DNA from: Cricetomys ansorgei
Lineage: Eukaryota > Chordata > Mammalia > Rodentia > Nesomyidae
DNA length: 64,000 nucleotides
Direction: 5' to 3'
NCBI GenBank assembly: GCA_026225945.1
Contig: JAMJFZ010000597.1
Coordinates: 7,228,501-7,292,500 of the forward strand
Shown: positions 1 through 12,114 of the stretch, in pieces
Numbering within the stretch: position 1 is the stretch's first letter
How the letters are laid out: each line of letters begins with the position of its first letter
Notes under the pieces: model-generated
Database searches by the model: none
What the model was told of the DNA's origin: nothing
The model's input: only the letters and a program-made list of their open reading frames with translations
Translations under genes and position numbers: made by a program

Positions 1-272
1 AGTCTACAGGGTTGATTAAACATTTGTGGTTGTGGAGTGTTAGAAAGTTGTAAATTCAGAGTCAAAATAATCTTGGGCTACCAACCACTTAATAGCCACT
101 GATTATGCACTTGTGTATCAAGTAAAACCTTTTGAAATATATCAACTTAACAGACCATTAGCTCCAACCAACCCCAAAGCTAAGAACGCCATCAGATAGT
201 ATCTAAAACCTACAGGGAAGGATTCCCAGTGATGCTCCATTAGAAATGAGTTCAGGAAGATGGTAAACAAAT
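1..272. other. Unique intronic sequence
   Basis: No repeat, open frame or motif that I recognise. Confidence 0.5.
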
Positions 273-604
273 GTGCTGTGGTGATTTGATGAGAATAACC
301 CCCCCCCCACACACACACACATGCACGCGCCTCACATGTTTGAATGCCTGGTCCCCAGTCCTTTGAACTGTTTGGAAGGATTAAGAGGTGTGGCCTAGGT
401 AGAGGTGGTGTGTCACTGGAGGTGGGCTCAGAAGTTTCAAAAGATTATTGCAATTCCCAGGGTTCTCTCTCTGCCTTGCAGGTGTGGGTTAAGATGTGAG
501 CTCTCAGCTGTTCCTTTGCTCTACCATCATAGACTCTAACCCTCTGAAGCCATAAGCTAAACAAACACTTACTTTTATAAGTTACCTTGGTCATGGTATT
601 TTAT
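273..604 (+). mobile_element. ORR1-type MaLR LTR remnant
   Basis: Matches the ORR1 pattern in order: a gtccccag block, ggattaagaggtgtggcc, gtgtgtcactggaggtgggc, ctctcagctgttcc, ctctgaagccataagc, then ttttataagtt and ttggtcatggt. A C/CA-rich microsatellite (about 300-321) interrupts the 5' part. The terminal ...gaca is lost. Confidence 0.75.
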
Positions 605-1590
605 ACCTGCCTATCTGTTGACCCCACCAAGGTTTACAGAAAATGTCATTATTTTGATTTATAACTTTTTTTTTGTTCTGTAACTATATAAACTTTATGA
701 TATCATTTTCACACTGGAACTTGTCATTCAGGGCAGTTCTGAATCTGTGTTCCTGGCCTGTGGTCACTCATATTTAGCTCAAGAATAAAGTCTGGCTTAT
801 TCCCTTTCAGATGAGAGCTACACTGTTTTCTGATGTGCAAATACTTAACAGCACCCAACCCCCCTCATACTAACACTTTAAGTTTCTGTCCTCAGAATCT
901 GCTTGTCTGGAGAGTCTTGAGCAGTCAGAGATAGGATCCCAGGGCTTTGTGCCCACTTCCCTCTTCCTCTTACGCTGTTCACATCTCAGGAAGCTTCAGC
1001 ATCCTCCTGATCTGATCTGATCACCCTTGACCTCTGTGACATTTCTGACACTTTGTCCTTCAGGTCTGCTCTAGGTTTCACCAGTACACAACCACTGCAG
1101 CTTTGAACTCATTGACTTTGAAATTTCCTTCTAAACACGCCTTCCTGTCTGTCATCCACTCAACAACCATTATAACCTGCCCACAATGTACCTGGTGTGA
1201 TGAACACTGAGTTGAACAAAACAAAAACGATGCCTCTCCTCCTGTGTTGTGTCTCCTCCTGTGTCTCACGGTGGGCCAGGTAAATCAGATATTAAATATC
1301 ATTGTTTCAAAGTTAAAAAAAAAAAAAACACAGACACATTTAGAAAGTGAATCGTACCCAAGATTTCACCTTCCAGAGAAAGCTAGATGTCAAACTGGCT
1401 ACTATCACACTGTCTTGATGTAACTTTATTTATTCCTCTTAATATCTTGCAAATAGTTTCCTATTTCCATATGCATAGAGCTATTGAATCTTTCTGAATT
1501 ACTGCCTAATAATATGGGCCAGGCATATCCAGTCTATTCACTTCCATCAGTTTCCTTATTCACCATCACTGATGCTCCATGGAGATCACA
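605..1590. other. Mostly unique; weak LTR-like and L2-like pieces
   Basis: At 655-835 there is a TATA-like stretch (ctatataaac) followed by AATAAA (784-789), which may be the R/U5 end of an old LTR. At 1165-1245 the text resembles the L2 ...gaacaaaac... segment. A poly(A) run lies near 1314-1328. Nothing else is recognised. Confidence 0.3.
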
Positions 1591-1592
1591 AT

Positions 1593-1715
1593 GGCTCCTT
1601 TTATAGCCAAAGAAGCAGAGTCTCAGAAAGTTTCTGAGATAACACCTGGTAAACAGCCGGTCAGAACTCACACTCTGATCCCAGGAACTGGGCTCTTATC
1701 TACTGTGCCAGCATT
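1593..1715 (+). repeat. MIR SINE fragment
   Basis: The gagtctcagaaagtttctg and cagccggtcagaactcac segments follow the MIR core order (gaaactgaggc, cacagctagt, gaacccaggc). Confidence 0.5.
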
Positions 1716-1784
1716 CTTTGGCCAAGCTGTGCTATGGTTTGTTTTAATTAATCTTGGATGGTGGGCTGTTAGATGAATGACCCC

Positions 1785-2035
1785 TCATTTTTGCTGTAAT
1801 AAACAAGGCTGCAATCCACATCCTTGTACCTACAGCAGCCTCTGCTTGTCCAAATGTGCAGATTGGATTAATTCCTGATTGCGAAATTTCAGAATTAAAG
1901 GGTATGAACATTTGAATTTTTGATACACAGTGCCAAACCGATATAATTTCTGAATTAATTTATAGTCCTTCCAAGTGCATGGAACAGAGGTCACTGCTTC
2001 CTTCCTAGCCCTGGGCCTCGATGAATTGGCTCTAG
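1785..2035 (-). mobile_element. Ancient L1 (L1M-type) ORF2 3' fragment
   Basis: In antisense orientation the sequence follows the L1 ORF2 C-terminal region: aataaacaaggctgcaatcc, the ttccttgtac-like block, aaagggtatgaacatttgaa, tttttgatac, and the gtccttccaagtgcat region. Confidence 0.7.
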
Positions 2036-2934
2036 GAATGATCACTCCTCACTGCCAAATTCAATAGCTCTTTACAGCCTCATCCTTTCCAAAGCTCTGG
2101 CATATGGAATCCTGTAGACATGCTTTTCCCAGAACCTCTTCCTGGGATTCCCTCAGGGACTCTTTTGTGTCTACTTTTCCCATTCTCTTGACATCTGAAA
2201 TTCTATTTCATGGCCCCTTCTCCTGTGGAAGCTACAGATGCTACAGGGTCCTGGGCCTCACCTCCTCCTCCCCTTGCTCTGAACGTCACCCCTTTCACCT
2301 TCCCTGGTGTACCAACTCTCTCAATTTCTAGTCTAACAGGCCTCCCTCCATTTAACTCGCTCAAAGGGTCAGTGACAGCCCCAACACTGAAACCTTTAGT
2401 ATAAGAAGATGGCTCCCATATGGATTGCCATTCAGGAAAGGCCGAGTCCTTGGTGACAACACAGAAAGGAATTTTAGGACAAGGCAGAGTGGAGCAAAGT
2501 TGGTTTATTAAAATGATCTAGAGATGACAGTACACACTCTAAATGTAAGCAGGAGCATTAAGAAGGAAAAAACAAGACCCCCCCTTAAGATATCTAAGAT
2601 ACAAGTGTGGGCTTCTTAGCAGAGAGAACTGCTCCTTAAATGTCTTAACAATTGCTCTATGAATGGCTTTGTGGATTTTGAAGTTCTGTTGAAGGATATA
2701 ATTGGGAACCAAGTTCAAAGGCTAATCAAAGTCTACAAATTAAGTAAAAAGTATATGAGCTTGCTTCTTTTAAAGAATTTCCTTTGTAAGTGGTTATAGA
2801 GGGTACATTGATCAGGGTTAAAGATACGGTTAAACTGAAAGATTTCAAATTCTGGCCCTAAGCAAACATAGTTAATTCATTTCTGGTTTGGATTTATGGT
2901 TTTTGAGAGTTTCATGCAGGAATGCTGATTTTGC
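2036..2934. other. No recognised feature
   Basis: Overlapping open frames near 2104-2404 look random: low-complexity Ser/Pro/Phe content and no splice context. The block from about 2460 has an A/T-rich LTR-like look (ttggtttattaaaatg) but I could not assign it. Confidence 0.3.
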
Positions 2935-3310
2935 ATCATTTATACTCCTCCCCTCCCCTCCAACTCTTCCTGTAACTCCATCACCACCTCCTGTTGAATT
3001 CATAACCTCTTCTTCTGTAATTATTGCTATTACATATACAACTTCCTGAGTCCAGTTGGTGCTGCCAGAATGTGTATGTGTTTAGGGCTGACCGCCTAGG
3101 GTTGGGGTTATTCCCTAAAGAAAACTGGTCCTCCTTCCCCCAGCAGCCATTGACTATAGGTGGCTCTTTATTAAGGGGTGGGGCTTTGTGGGATTTCCAC
3201 CCATCCTTGTTGGAGCGAAGACTGGTGTTCTCTTAGCAGACTTTGCAGGTGACCATATTGTCCAGAAGACACTGTCTCACAGCAGACATCTTGATCCTAC
3301 TTGGTTTTAA
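2935..3310. mobile_element. Rodent L1 3' UTR fragment
   Basis: A C-rich block (ctcccctcccctccaactc) is followed by gaattcataacctcttcttc, ctgagtccagttggtgctgc, gtgtttagggctgaccgcc and cccagcagccattgactat. This is the order known from old rodent L1 3' ends. No open ORF2 is attached. Confidence 0.6.
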
Positions 3311-4009
3311 CACCTATGTTTGAGACGTCTTCAGGAAAGATTATCTCTGTAGGCAGCTGTGATTTATTATGTTGAAGTTAGAACTCCCAGCCAATGGGAT
3401 TGCTCTAGCTCTTAGAATGAAGAGCCTCGTTCTCTTCCATGACTTCTCAGTTTTCCATGTCTTTCTCTCATGCTTCAGAAGGACCTCAATTTTGTTTAGG
3501 GTTTAAAATGTCTAGTGAGGCTGAATTATGACCCAAAGAGCATTGGCTGCCCTGTCCTCCCTGGAGCTACAGGTGACCATGTGACCCGGTTATGGCCACT
3601 GAGATGTAAGAGTGAATTATCCAAGGAGGTTCTCGGATTTTCCTGTTTGACAAAAGGGACTTGTTGGGGAGCACTGCTTCCTTCCCTCACCGTCCTGATT
3701 CCCCTATTTGGAAGACTGTGGTGACGGTGAGATTTTATAATTTTAGGGCAGCCATCTTATGAACAGGAGTAGCTAGGACAAACAAAACATAGAAGAAGAA
3801 AGAAGGGCACAGTCATAAGTTCAGAAACCTGCCATCACAGGTCTGCAGAATGAACAGCAAAGCCATCGATCTCTAAATTCCTAGCTATCAAAAACTTGGA
3901 TAAAGAGCTTGATTAAACTTTGTTTCCCTGTAATTCAACATGGGGGTTACAGAGGTCTTATTCTAATGTTCCACCTTGACTATATCAGTGCAGTTCTCTC
4001 TCTGAGCCT
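3311..4009. other. Unique or very old repeat sequence
   Basis: The 3570-3740 part (tggccactgagatgtaagag followed by a cagccatctt block) has the feel of an ancient LTR, but the family was not identified. No gene signal. Confidence 0.25.
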
Positions 4010-4044
4010 AATAATATTAATATTAATAATAATAATAATAATAA
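4010..4044. repeat. (TAA)n microsatellite
   Basis: Nearly pure taa/tat-taa units followed by an A/T-rich tail. Confidence 0.9.
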
Positions 4045-4202
4045 ATCATAGATAATAACTATAAATAGGTTATCGTTCTGTAATAACTATAAGTGTATTA
4101 TATAGATGGTATTATATAGATAATAACTATAAATAGGCTGCATTCCTGCTAGGAGCTATTCTATATACACACATACACACACACAAAAATGAATGTAAAT
4201 TG

Positions 4203-4620
4203 AACTGAAGAGATAAAATGGCTGCCTTGCAAGCATGAGGACCTGAGTTCAATCCCCCAGAATCCATTTTTCAAAATGTGTACAGTGTTATGTGCTTATA
4301 ATTCCAGTTCGGGGGACACAGAGACATACAGATTACTAGGATTTGCTGCCCAGCCAGCCCAGCCTCCTTGGTAAATTCCAGGCTAATGAAAGGCTCTATA
4401 TCGAAGGAGAAGGAGGAGGAGGAAGAGGAGGAGGAGGAGGAGGAGAAGAAGAAAGGAAAAAATGAGGAGGAGGAAGAGGGAGAGGAAGGAGGAGGAAGAG
4501 GAGGAGGGGGAAGAGGGAGAGGAAGGAGGAGGGAGGAGAACTACACCTGAAGAACAACACCCAAGGTTGTCTCTGGTCTCTTCATCCCCACCCCACCTCT
4601 ACCCAGACACACACACACAG
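4203..4620 (+). mobile_element. Long B2-superfamily SINE with an expanded internal purine tract
   Basis: The tRNA-like head (gcaagcatgaggacctgagt, tcaatcccccagaatcc) is followed by the internal ccagccagcccagcctcctt block. The 3' part reads acacctgaagaacaacaccc, aaggttgtctctggtctc and a CA tail. The simple purine block 4403-4538 sits where the ancestor has an A-rich linker. Confidence 0.7.
4403..4538. repeat. Polypurine (GGA/GAA)n tract
   Basis: About 135 bp with almost no pyrimidine on the + strand. It is responsible for the Glu- and Arg-rich artefactual frames here. Confidence 0.95.
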
Positions 4621-4661
4621 AACAGATGCAATTTAACATCCCTAGCAGCCTGTAGAGAAGG

Positions 4662-4800
4662 GCTGTTATTATGATTCCCACTTTCTGAAGGAGGACACCG
4701 AGGCATCGATGGGTTGAGTAACTCGCCGTTGTCCTGAGCTGCCTAAGTGGATGAACCAGGATTCAAACCAGGAGAGTCAGAATCTGTATACAAAATCAAT
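4662..4800 (+). repeat. MIR SINE
   Basis: attatgattcccactttctg, aggaggacaccgaggcat, ttgagtaactcgcc and gaaccaggattcaaaccagg track the MIR core (tccc-ttttacagatgagg, gaggc, taacttgcc, ggattcgaacccagg). Confidence 0.8.
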
Positions 4801-5198
4801 GTTGAGGTTCCTCTCAGCCACCTGAGTGCCAAAAGGGAGCTTGAAGTTTTTACATCTCTTGTGGAGTTCTTCCTCCTCCTCCTTTATAAATGGATCTTCT
4901 TTCAGACTCCTTGGTCACAGAAGAAACCTGGGTCTTCTGGAACTGGTGTATTTCTCTTCTCCTCCATCTCAGGGAATGATCCCACCTTCTGACCATTTCT
5001 GAGATAGTTTGCTATGCCTGGCTTGCAGCTGTGCAAAGGCAGACTGCTGTCTGCAGGTTCCTCAGGACTAACGTGGTTCTGCTGTCTTGCTTTTAATCCT
5101 CCTAAAATCCTCCAGTCTACTGAATGAGGCTGGTCTACAGATCTCTCTGTCTTCACTTTGGAGGCCTTTATAGATATTGCCCCCTCTGCACCAGAGGC
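4801..5198. other. No recognised feature
   Basis: Open frames on both strands (4747-4992 + and 4902-5213 -) have no domain, codon bias or splice context that I can support. Confidence 0.3.
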
Positions 5199-5573
5199 TG
5201 TCCTAACTTTCAATTGCCGTGATAAACATCATGATTGAAAGCAACTTGGAGAAGAGAGGGATTATTTGGCTCAAATATCTCAATCACTGCCCGTCACCAA
5301 CTTAAACTAAGGCAGGAACTCAAACAGGGAAGAATCCTGGAGGCAAGAAGTGAAACAGAGACATGGAGAAATGCTGGCTTGCTCAGCCTGCTTTCTTTTA
5401 CAAACCAGGGCCACCTGCCCAGGGAAAGCACTGCCCACAGTGGGCCGGGCCCTCCCACCTCGATCATTAGTCATGAAAACGCCCCAATCTGATGGAGGTA
5501 TTTTCTAAATTGCCACCCCTCCCCTTTCCCAGATGACTTTAGTTTGTGTCAAGTTGAAAAACTAACCAGCACA
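5199..5573 (-). mobile_element. Rodent MaLR-class LTR (the tgctgg...ctagtttt family)
   Basis: On the minus strand it opens TGTGCTGGTTAG and carries gtcaacttgac-like text, the ggagggccc block and the ccaaataa-type polyadenylation region, closing near gttaggaca. Same family as 32171-32575, 33715-34130, 50561-50953, 54841-55402 and 62710-63114. No convincing target-site duplication. Confidence 0.75.
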
Positions 5574-6699
5574 GACATATTTTGTGACATGTTCCCTAGT
5601 TAACTTTTATACAACTTAGCCCAAGTGTTATAGCCACCAAGAGGCCTCCTCAGAGTCATCTTCCTCCAGGAATTGTTTTCTCAGCGTGTCTGACTCTGCA
5701 CTACCCTCATCAGACTGCAGCTTAATACTTTGTTAATTTACCTGCTGCTGTCTTCAACCAACTCTGCCTCCCACACCAGGTTACCAGCTCCTTAGAAGTG
5801 GGGAGGGGGGTGCCTCAAACTCAGTCCATCCCCTTCCCCCAACCCTGTCCATTCTTTGTTCTCTTTCTTAAGTACTAGTATCTTTAGACTAGAACTTTCC
5901 ACGTCACCTCTAAACCCTATAGCCCAACTTCTAATTGGAGTGACTTTATTCCTCCTCTCCATTCTCATGTTCTCCTTGGACACTGTAAGACATAAAATGG
6001 GTGGTTATGAAAAAGTAGATCTCATTTCTGTTTGAGACCAGGAATGGCTTCCTGCTGAGCTGGGAGGTACAAATGATTGAAAGGTGGCTTTCCTTCCAAC
6101 AGAGGTACTCTGGCCATCTCTACATTATACAGCTCCACACACTATCACATCTTACCATTTTGATACACAAATTAGTAATAAGCCCGAACTAGTATAACTA
6201 GAACCTTGCTCCAGGATAATGCTGCCCCCAATTAAAATTTGCTTAGTAACCCTCACAAAAAACTCTTCTTAGAACCAAGGATAAGTTAAACAATTAGCCA
6301 AGTGATTAATAAAATATAACAAACAGAGCATTCAATAAAAGTGAGCTGCTCATAACAAATAGTTTCTGACTCACAGGTCTGATCAATACAGGACAAAGAT
6401 TTAACAAGAATGAAAACACAAGGATTCTAAAAATACTTCCTTGATATATTGCACCCATCCTCAGAATGCACATGGTTTTTCAGGATTCTCAGCTACCCTG
6501 GATGCATGCAAAAATTAATTTTTATAATACCTGAAACATAAGCAGAGTTTGAGTGAAGGTCTTCCATTCACGTGGCCAGTGTTGCAAATAATTGTGAGGG
6601 CAGAATATCCTCTCGAAATATGTCTAAACTGGGGTTGAGTGACTCTTACTTTCCGATTGGGTGAGTAGGCAAGTCATCCATCCTCTGTGGGGGTTGTAT
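5574..6699. other. Mostly unique; weak L2-like piece at about 5700-5800
   Basis: The ccaggttaccagctccttag segment resembles the end of L2. The remainder (5800-6699) gave no match by eye. Confidence 0.3.
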
Positions 6700-7135
6700 C
6701 AGACTATCCTCTGAGCCAAACTGCCACCATCCTTATCAGATTAGCTAAGCTTACTCGTAAACGATCACTACAGATGGGCTTATTGACTGTTGATGTCCCT
6801 TTATAGAAAAAAGGGTGGGGAGGGTCCTATGAGTGACCCACGTCTCCTCCCAACCAATTGCATATAATTCTGCCCCAATTGCATGTGGTCTCAGGAAGAG
6901 CAGAGTATAAAGGCAAGGAAGATCTGAGGGACAGGGCTCCAATGAGAAGCCAAAATGAGTTGCCATCCATGCTGGGTGCAGACATTATAGTGTGTAGTGT
7001 GGCTGATTTAAGGCCACCCACACTCCTGCCTATAACTCCTCACCCATTGCTCTATAAGTAAGCCTATTACACTCTTTGTTTCCCCAGAGGAAACCTCGAT
7101 CTCTTGTTGGGGTCTTGTTTCCATTTCCAGTAGGT
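6700..7135 (+). mobile_element. LTR-like block, family unassigned
   Basis: Reads like a retroviral-class LTR: an upstream U3-like stretch, cagagtataaagg (TATA-like, near 6901), then tctataagtaagcctattac, actctttgtttcccc and cgatctcttgttggggtctt (U5-like). No partner LTR or target-site duplication was found, so the boundaries are soft. Confidence 0.4.
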
Positions 7136-7507
7136 TTGTTTGTTTGTTTACACTCAGGACAGCCCAGGGCCTTGTAAACACTAAGGCTTTAATGCTCTGC
7201 AGAGCCTAATCCTTGGGCTTTGAGAATTCCTCTACAAAATCTGAATCAGGACCTAGCCTTGCCTGAATCACAAGGCTGTGGGGAGCGGGGCTCATGTGAG
7301 AGGAGGAATCTATAATTTAAGTATTACTATGCTCTCCAGAAGCACAAGATAGATTTTCCTCTAAGAGCTCAGTACACCTTTAAGGGAACCCGAAGAGAAA
7401 GGAGCCTTTACTCACAGGCTACTAAACAAAAATATTGACAGTTAAGCTAATTGAAAATCTTTTAGTTAATGCTTAGTTGAGAATCAATTATCTTAATTAA
7501 AAAGATA

Positions 7508-9716
7508 ATTCTTGCTCATACATTGCTGGTGGAATGGAAATCCGTGTGGTAGTTCCTCCGGATGATGGGTCCGGAGGATGGGAATCAATCTACATCAAGA
7601 TCCAGCTATATCACTCTTAGGCATATACCCCAAGGACTCTTCATTCTATCACAAAGACACTTGATCAACCATGTTCATTGCTGCCTTATTTATAACAGCC
7701 AGAAATTGGAAACAGCCTAGATGTCCCTCAACGGAAGAATGGGTGAAGAAAATGTGGTTCATTCCCCCAACGGAATAATACTTAACCATTAAAAAAAAAA
7801 AAAAATGACATCATGAAATTTTCAGGCAAATGCATAGAACTAGAGAAAAAAAAATCACTCTGAGTGAGGTATCCCAGACTCAGAAAGACAAATATGGTAT
7901 GTACTTGTTTCTATGTGGATATTAGCTGTTAAGTCAATGATAACCAAGCTACAAACCATAGAACCGTAGAGGGTAGGTATACAGTAAGGGACGAGGGGGA
8001 TCTCTATAGGAAAGGGAAATAAAATAGACAACTATGGATGGATGGGGGGGCTGGAAAGGATCAAGAGTGGAGGGGGGAAAAGGGGTTGTAGGAGAGAATA
8101 TGGGAAGAAACAGCCAAAATTAAGGGGCATTTGAGGGGTAGTATAGAAACTTAATACAGCAGAAACTTTCTAAAATATGTACATATATGAAGGCGATCTG
8201 AAGAGAATTGCCAAATAATTGAGGAGACAGAGCCTCAACTGGCATCTCTTGTGACCAAAGTGTCCAATTACATCTAATTGAGTTATTGGTCAGAGTCCCG
8301 AAGGAATCCCCAAACAACCCATGCTATTCCCAAGACTTTAGGTTACTCTCAACAAACTGACAGTAAGGCCTCATTGCTGAAGACATCACCCACACAACTC
8401 ACTGAACATGAAGATGTCAAGCTAGTGACCACACAGAGCCTCCACTCCTACATTCTAGTGTCTTTGGTATAGGAAGGCACTCTGCATGCTACCAAAAGAG
8501 AAATGTAAACACCAAGCCAGTCACAAACCTTCTAGCTACAATGGAGTCCTGCCTGTAAGACATGCTAGGGCAATAGTGGCCCAAAGCCTGTGGGAGTAGC
8601 CAACCAATAACTGATTTGACTTAAGGCCCACTCTACGAGATGGAACCCACATCTGACACTGCTTGAGTGACCAAGGATCAGAGACTAGATATCCTGAGGA
8701 CCTAGGGTAAAACCAAATAATAGGGCTCTAAAACATTTTTTAAATGTAGTGATAATATGACTCCTTATGATAGTCTGCTATAGTCATAGATTAGTGCCTT
8801 GCTCAGCCATCCTGCATCTGAAGCTTCCTCCTGTAGCAGATGGGAACAAATATAGAGACCTACAGCCAGATAGTACTCAGAGAGTGAGAGATATTGGAAC
8901 ACTCAGCCCTAAATGAGATGTCTCCATAAAATCCCTCCCTCCAGGGCTCAGGGAGGTAGAGGCAGAAAGAATATAAGAACCAGAGGGGATAGTGGACACC
9001 GGGAGAACAAATCCTTTAAATCAATTGAGCAAGGCTCATATGAACTCACAGAGACTGAAGCAGCAGCACAGGGCCCGCATGGGTCTGCACCAGGTCCTCT
9101 GTGTGTATTGTGGATTACAGATTAGTGTTTTTGTGGGATTCCTGAGTGTGTGAACAAATGGATCTCTGATTCTTATGCTTTCTCTTGGGCTCTTTTCCTT
9201 CTGTTGGTTTGTCCTATCCAAATTCGATGTGATAATTTTTATGGTATCACATTATATTTTGTTATTTTTAAAAAATGAATGAATAAATGAATGCATGAAT
9301 GAATGAATGAAAACCTAACTACCCAGGGTAAAGGTTAACAATTGAATGATCATTTTGACCTTCTGGGAGAGGGAAATCAGTTTTGTTCAATGGAGTGGCA
9401 CTGGGTATGTAAAACTCAAGAGCAGGCCTCATGTTCAGGCGTAGTTGACCAACAAATAGGACTCCACAGTTTTTTTGTGTGTGTGCTTTTATTTGGTTAC
9501 AGTTTGGTGGATTTTTTTTGGCAGGGGTTGTTTTGCTTTCTAAGTTTCAGGTGTTTTGTTTTTGTGTTGGGTTTTTTGGTTTTTGGAAAGAACTTAAAGT
9601 TGGGTGGGTGAGAGAGAGGATTTGGAAGGACTTGGGTAGAAGGGAAGAAATATGATCAAAATAGATATAAATTTAAAAATTATTTTAAATAGTAAAAATA
9701 TAATAAAAGAAAAAAT
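7508..9716 (+). mobile_element. Lx-type rodent L1, 5'-truncated 3' end
   Basis: About 2.2 kb in sense orientation. It starts in the C-terminal part of ORF2 (catacattgctggtggaatg, ggcatataccccaaggactc, ttgctgccttatttataac, atgtccctcaacggaagaat). It continues through the 3' UTR (gggatagtggacaccgggag, gtgttttgttt) and ends in the A/T-rich tail after aatatgatcaaaatagatat. Poly(A) runs, indels and stops show it is dead. Frames of 60-90 codons inside it are not genes. Confidence 0.85.
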
Positions 9717-11130
9717 AAATTGGTTAGCTTAAAAAATTGGTTCTCACTATTAACTAAAGAATTGAGAATTTCTTAAAAACAGATTTTCACTGCTTTGGCA
9801 GACCATTAAAGGTTTTAATTTTAAAAAAAACCAAAACTTTCCAATGACACTGTTTTGGGAACCCTCAGCCAGTTATGCCTGGCCATTTGTTCAGATTAGG
9901 CTAGGAAAATGATTTGTGATATTTTCTTTACTAAAAACTACAACTTCACAAGCTTCCTGACTTCTCCAGTTTAAGACCCTGCAGCTTCCCTAAAATGATG
10001 ATTTTACAGTTTTATTTTATGAGGATTAATTTTGGATTAAATCAGGTGTGAGTTATCCTCCATTCTTTCTTAAGCAGGTTGAGTATATAGTTCTTTACTG
10101 GCGGTAGTATGAAAACATATCAGGAAAACGAAAAACCTACTGTGAGCTCGCCTTCATGCACTCATTAGGGATAACCCAGCAGTGTGTACAGCTGACTAGA
10201 AATCAAATTCAGAGACCGCCAAGCTGGAGCTACGGCTGTTTGGGACCTCTTCCAAGCTGACTACTGTCGCACGCTTCTGCCTTTTTTCTGATGCGTGGCT
10301 CCCACAACCATCACTACCGGACACATCTGATGTTTTCACCAGGGCAGCCCCCTCACAGCTTGCACAGGTGAGAATGCAGTCTGGACAATCGCCTACGTGG
10401 TGGTGGTTGTGCTAAGTGGATTGTATAAATGAGATGGGGTGTGAAAGATGCTTAGTATCGGTAGTGTTCCCACAGGGATGAGATCCTGCTACGATGCCCA
10501 CCAAGGCATGACCAGCAGTGTCCAGGTTCAGGAAGCTGCCACTGGAGCCTCCATCTTTTCCTTTCCTTTCTCTCCCTTCTAGTGCAATATAAAAAGAACC
10601 ATTTCTTAAATTGATGGCCTTGGTCTTGGGGAGTAAGTGATCAACAGCACAGTCCTCTGCGGTCACCAGAACTTGAACTCTGGGAGGAGAGGCAGTGGTC
10701 CACGATGCTTCGGGACCTCTTGTGGAGTCCCGGCAGCATGGAGCCTTCCTCAGCCTGCAGTAAATGAGTCAGCAAAGACAGTTAAAACCAAGGGGACCTG
10801 GAACTTCAATAGTGTCAGTATCCCTAAGACTCCAGCCCTTGTCACAGTTCACATAGGTAGTATGGCTTGATCCTAATAAGGAGGCTGCCCACACAGATAG
10901 ATATTTTTGACTCTTTTATTCTATGATGGTAAAAACACAAGACCGTCGTTACTGAGCATATTTTTATCTAGTTACAAGTGTCCATCAGCCAAGCCTTTGA
11001 TTTGTAAATTAATAGATTTACAAATTATCAAAAACCTTAAGCACATTTGTAACCCTTCACACAGCAATTCCACCTCTGAATAACCAGCTTAATAATGAAT
11101 CTAAAATGTAAGGAAGCGTTTCTGATTGCT
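9717..11130. other. Unique intronic sequence
   Basis: 9730-10130 is AT-rich without repeat signature. 10140-10870 is more GC-balanced and carries a minus-strand frame (10412-10666) that I could not identify. 11030-11100 weakly resembles L1M text (acagcaattccacctctgaa). Confidence 0.35.
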
Positions 11131-11460
11131 GTGTTTGAGTGTCCCTCAAAAAACAATGTGTTAATTAAACACCAATGTGATAGCATTAGACGTGGGGCCT
11201 TTGGGGTGTAACGAAGTCACAGAGTGAGGCCCTGATGGCTGGGACTAACACTCCTGGAAAACAGCTCAAAGGGGATCAATTTACCCTCTCCACCTTCTGG
11301 TCCTGTGAACTCAGTGCCCATCCTCTCTGGAAGGCACAGCAAGAAGGCACCATCTTGTAAGCAGAATGCAGCTCTCAACAGACTCTGAAATCACTGGCAC
11401 CTAAATTTCATGCTTCCTATCCTCCAAACATAGGGGCATGGAACTGTTATGTATAAATTA
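11131..11460 (+). mobile_element. MLT1-type MaLR LTR
   Basis: tgtttgagtgtccctc, aacaccaatgtgatagcatt, ggggcctttggggtgtaac, ggcaccatcttgtaag and ctatcctccaaacatag keep the MLT1A-like order from start to end, at roughly ancient-mammal divergence. Confidence 0.75.
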
Positions 11461-11494
11461 CCCAGGCCTTGGGACAGCCACACACTGCCTCTCC

Positions 11495-11670
11495 ACAGTT
11501 TTCAATCAACAACAGACCACACATACCTAGACAGTCCCGTGAGATTTCATCACCTAGTGATGTCACGTGCTTCGGGTGCACAATGATGTCCATCTGATGA
11601 TGAACCTGCCCAGTGATGTATTTCTCTGGACACATATATACCAGTGGGAATGGAGTGAGACTGGTCAAAT
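11495..11670. mobile_element. Ancient DNA transposon remnant (Tigger-like)
   Basis: caatcaacaacagaccacac, agtcccgtgagatttcat, gtgcacaatgatgtccatc and gcccagtgatgtatttctc match the two ends of a mammalian DNA transposon with a large central deletion. The name is uncertain. Confidence 0.5.
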
Positions 11671-11927
11671 TTATTTTTAGTGTTTATTCTAGTGGAAAAC
11701 AGGAAATAATCTGGGCCATACCTCGCTATGGGAAAGTGTAGTGAGCTATTTGTACCCACAAAACACAATGTCTGTCCAGAATTCTTAAAAGACAGAAGAC
11801 CAGCGGGAGTTGGGGGAGGGAGAACGGGAAGGTGAACCCAGTCAAAGCACATGAGCTATGCGCCGATGCTCTGTGAACACACCACTGTGTAAATGAATAA
11901 ATGCCACTGAGAAATCTTAAGGGGCTG

Positions 11928-11993
11928 GGAATTTTAATGGAGCTCAGTTGGCAGAGTGCCTGCCTAGCATGGTGTCTGCAACAGCAAGAAAGG
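11928..11993 (+). mobile_element. ID/B4-type SINE head
   Basis: ggctgggaattttaatggag followed by ctcagttggcagagtgcctg and cctagcatggtg is the ID-like tRNA-derived head. The B1-like second half is absent. Confidence 0.6.
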
Positions 11994-12114
11994 TAAAATC
12001 CAAACAAAACAAGAAGTCTACATGGACATCAGTAGTAGCATCCATAGAACGGCAGCTCTAATTCCACAAATGCCCATATTGTTTTCTTAATGTGCATTTG
12101 GTGTCTTAATAACC

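Noticed and set aside
655..835. Promoter or gene end suggested by TATA-like and AATAAA motifs
   Set aside because: No open frame or transcript evidence. More simply an old LTR piece, and even that is uncertain.
4368..4674. Glu/Arg-rich plus-strand frames
   Set aside because: Products of the polypurine tract inside a SINE.
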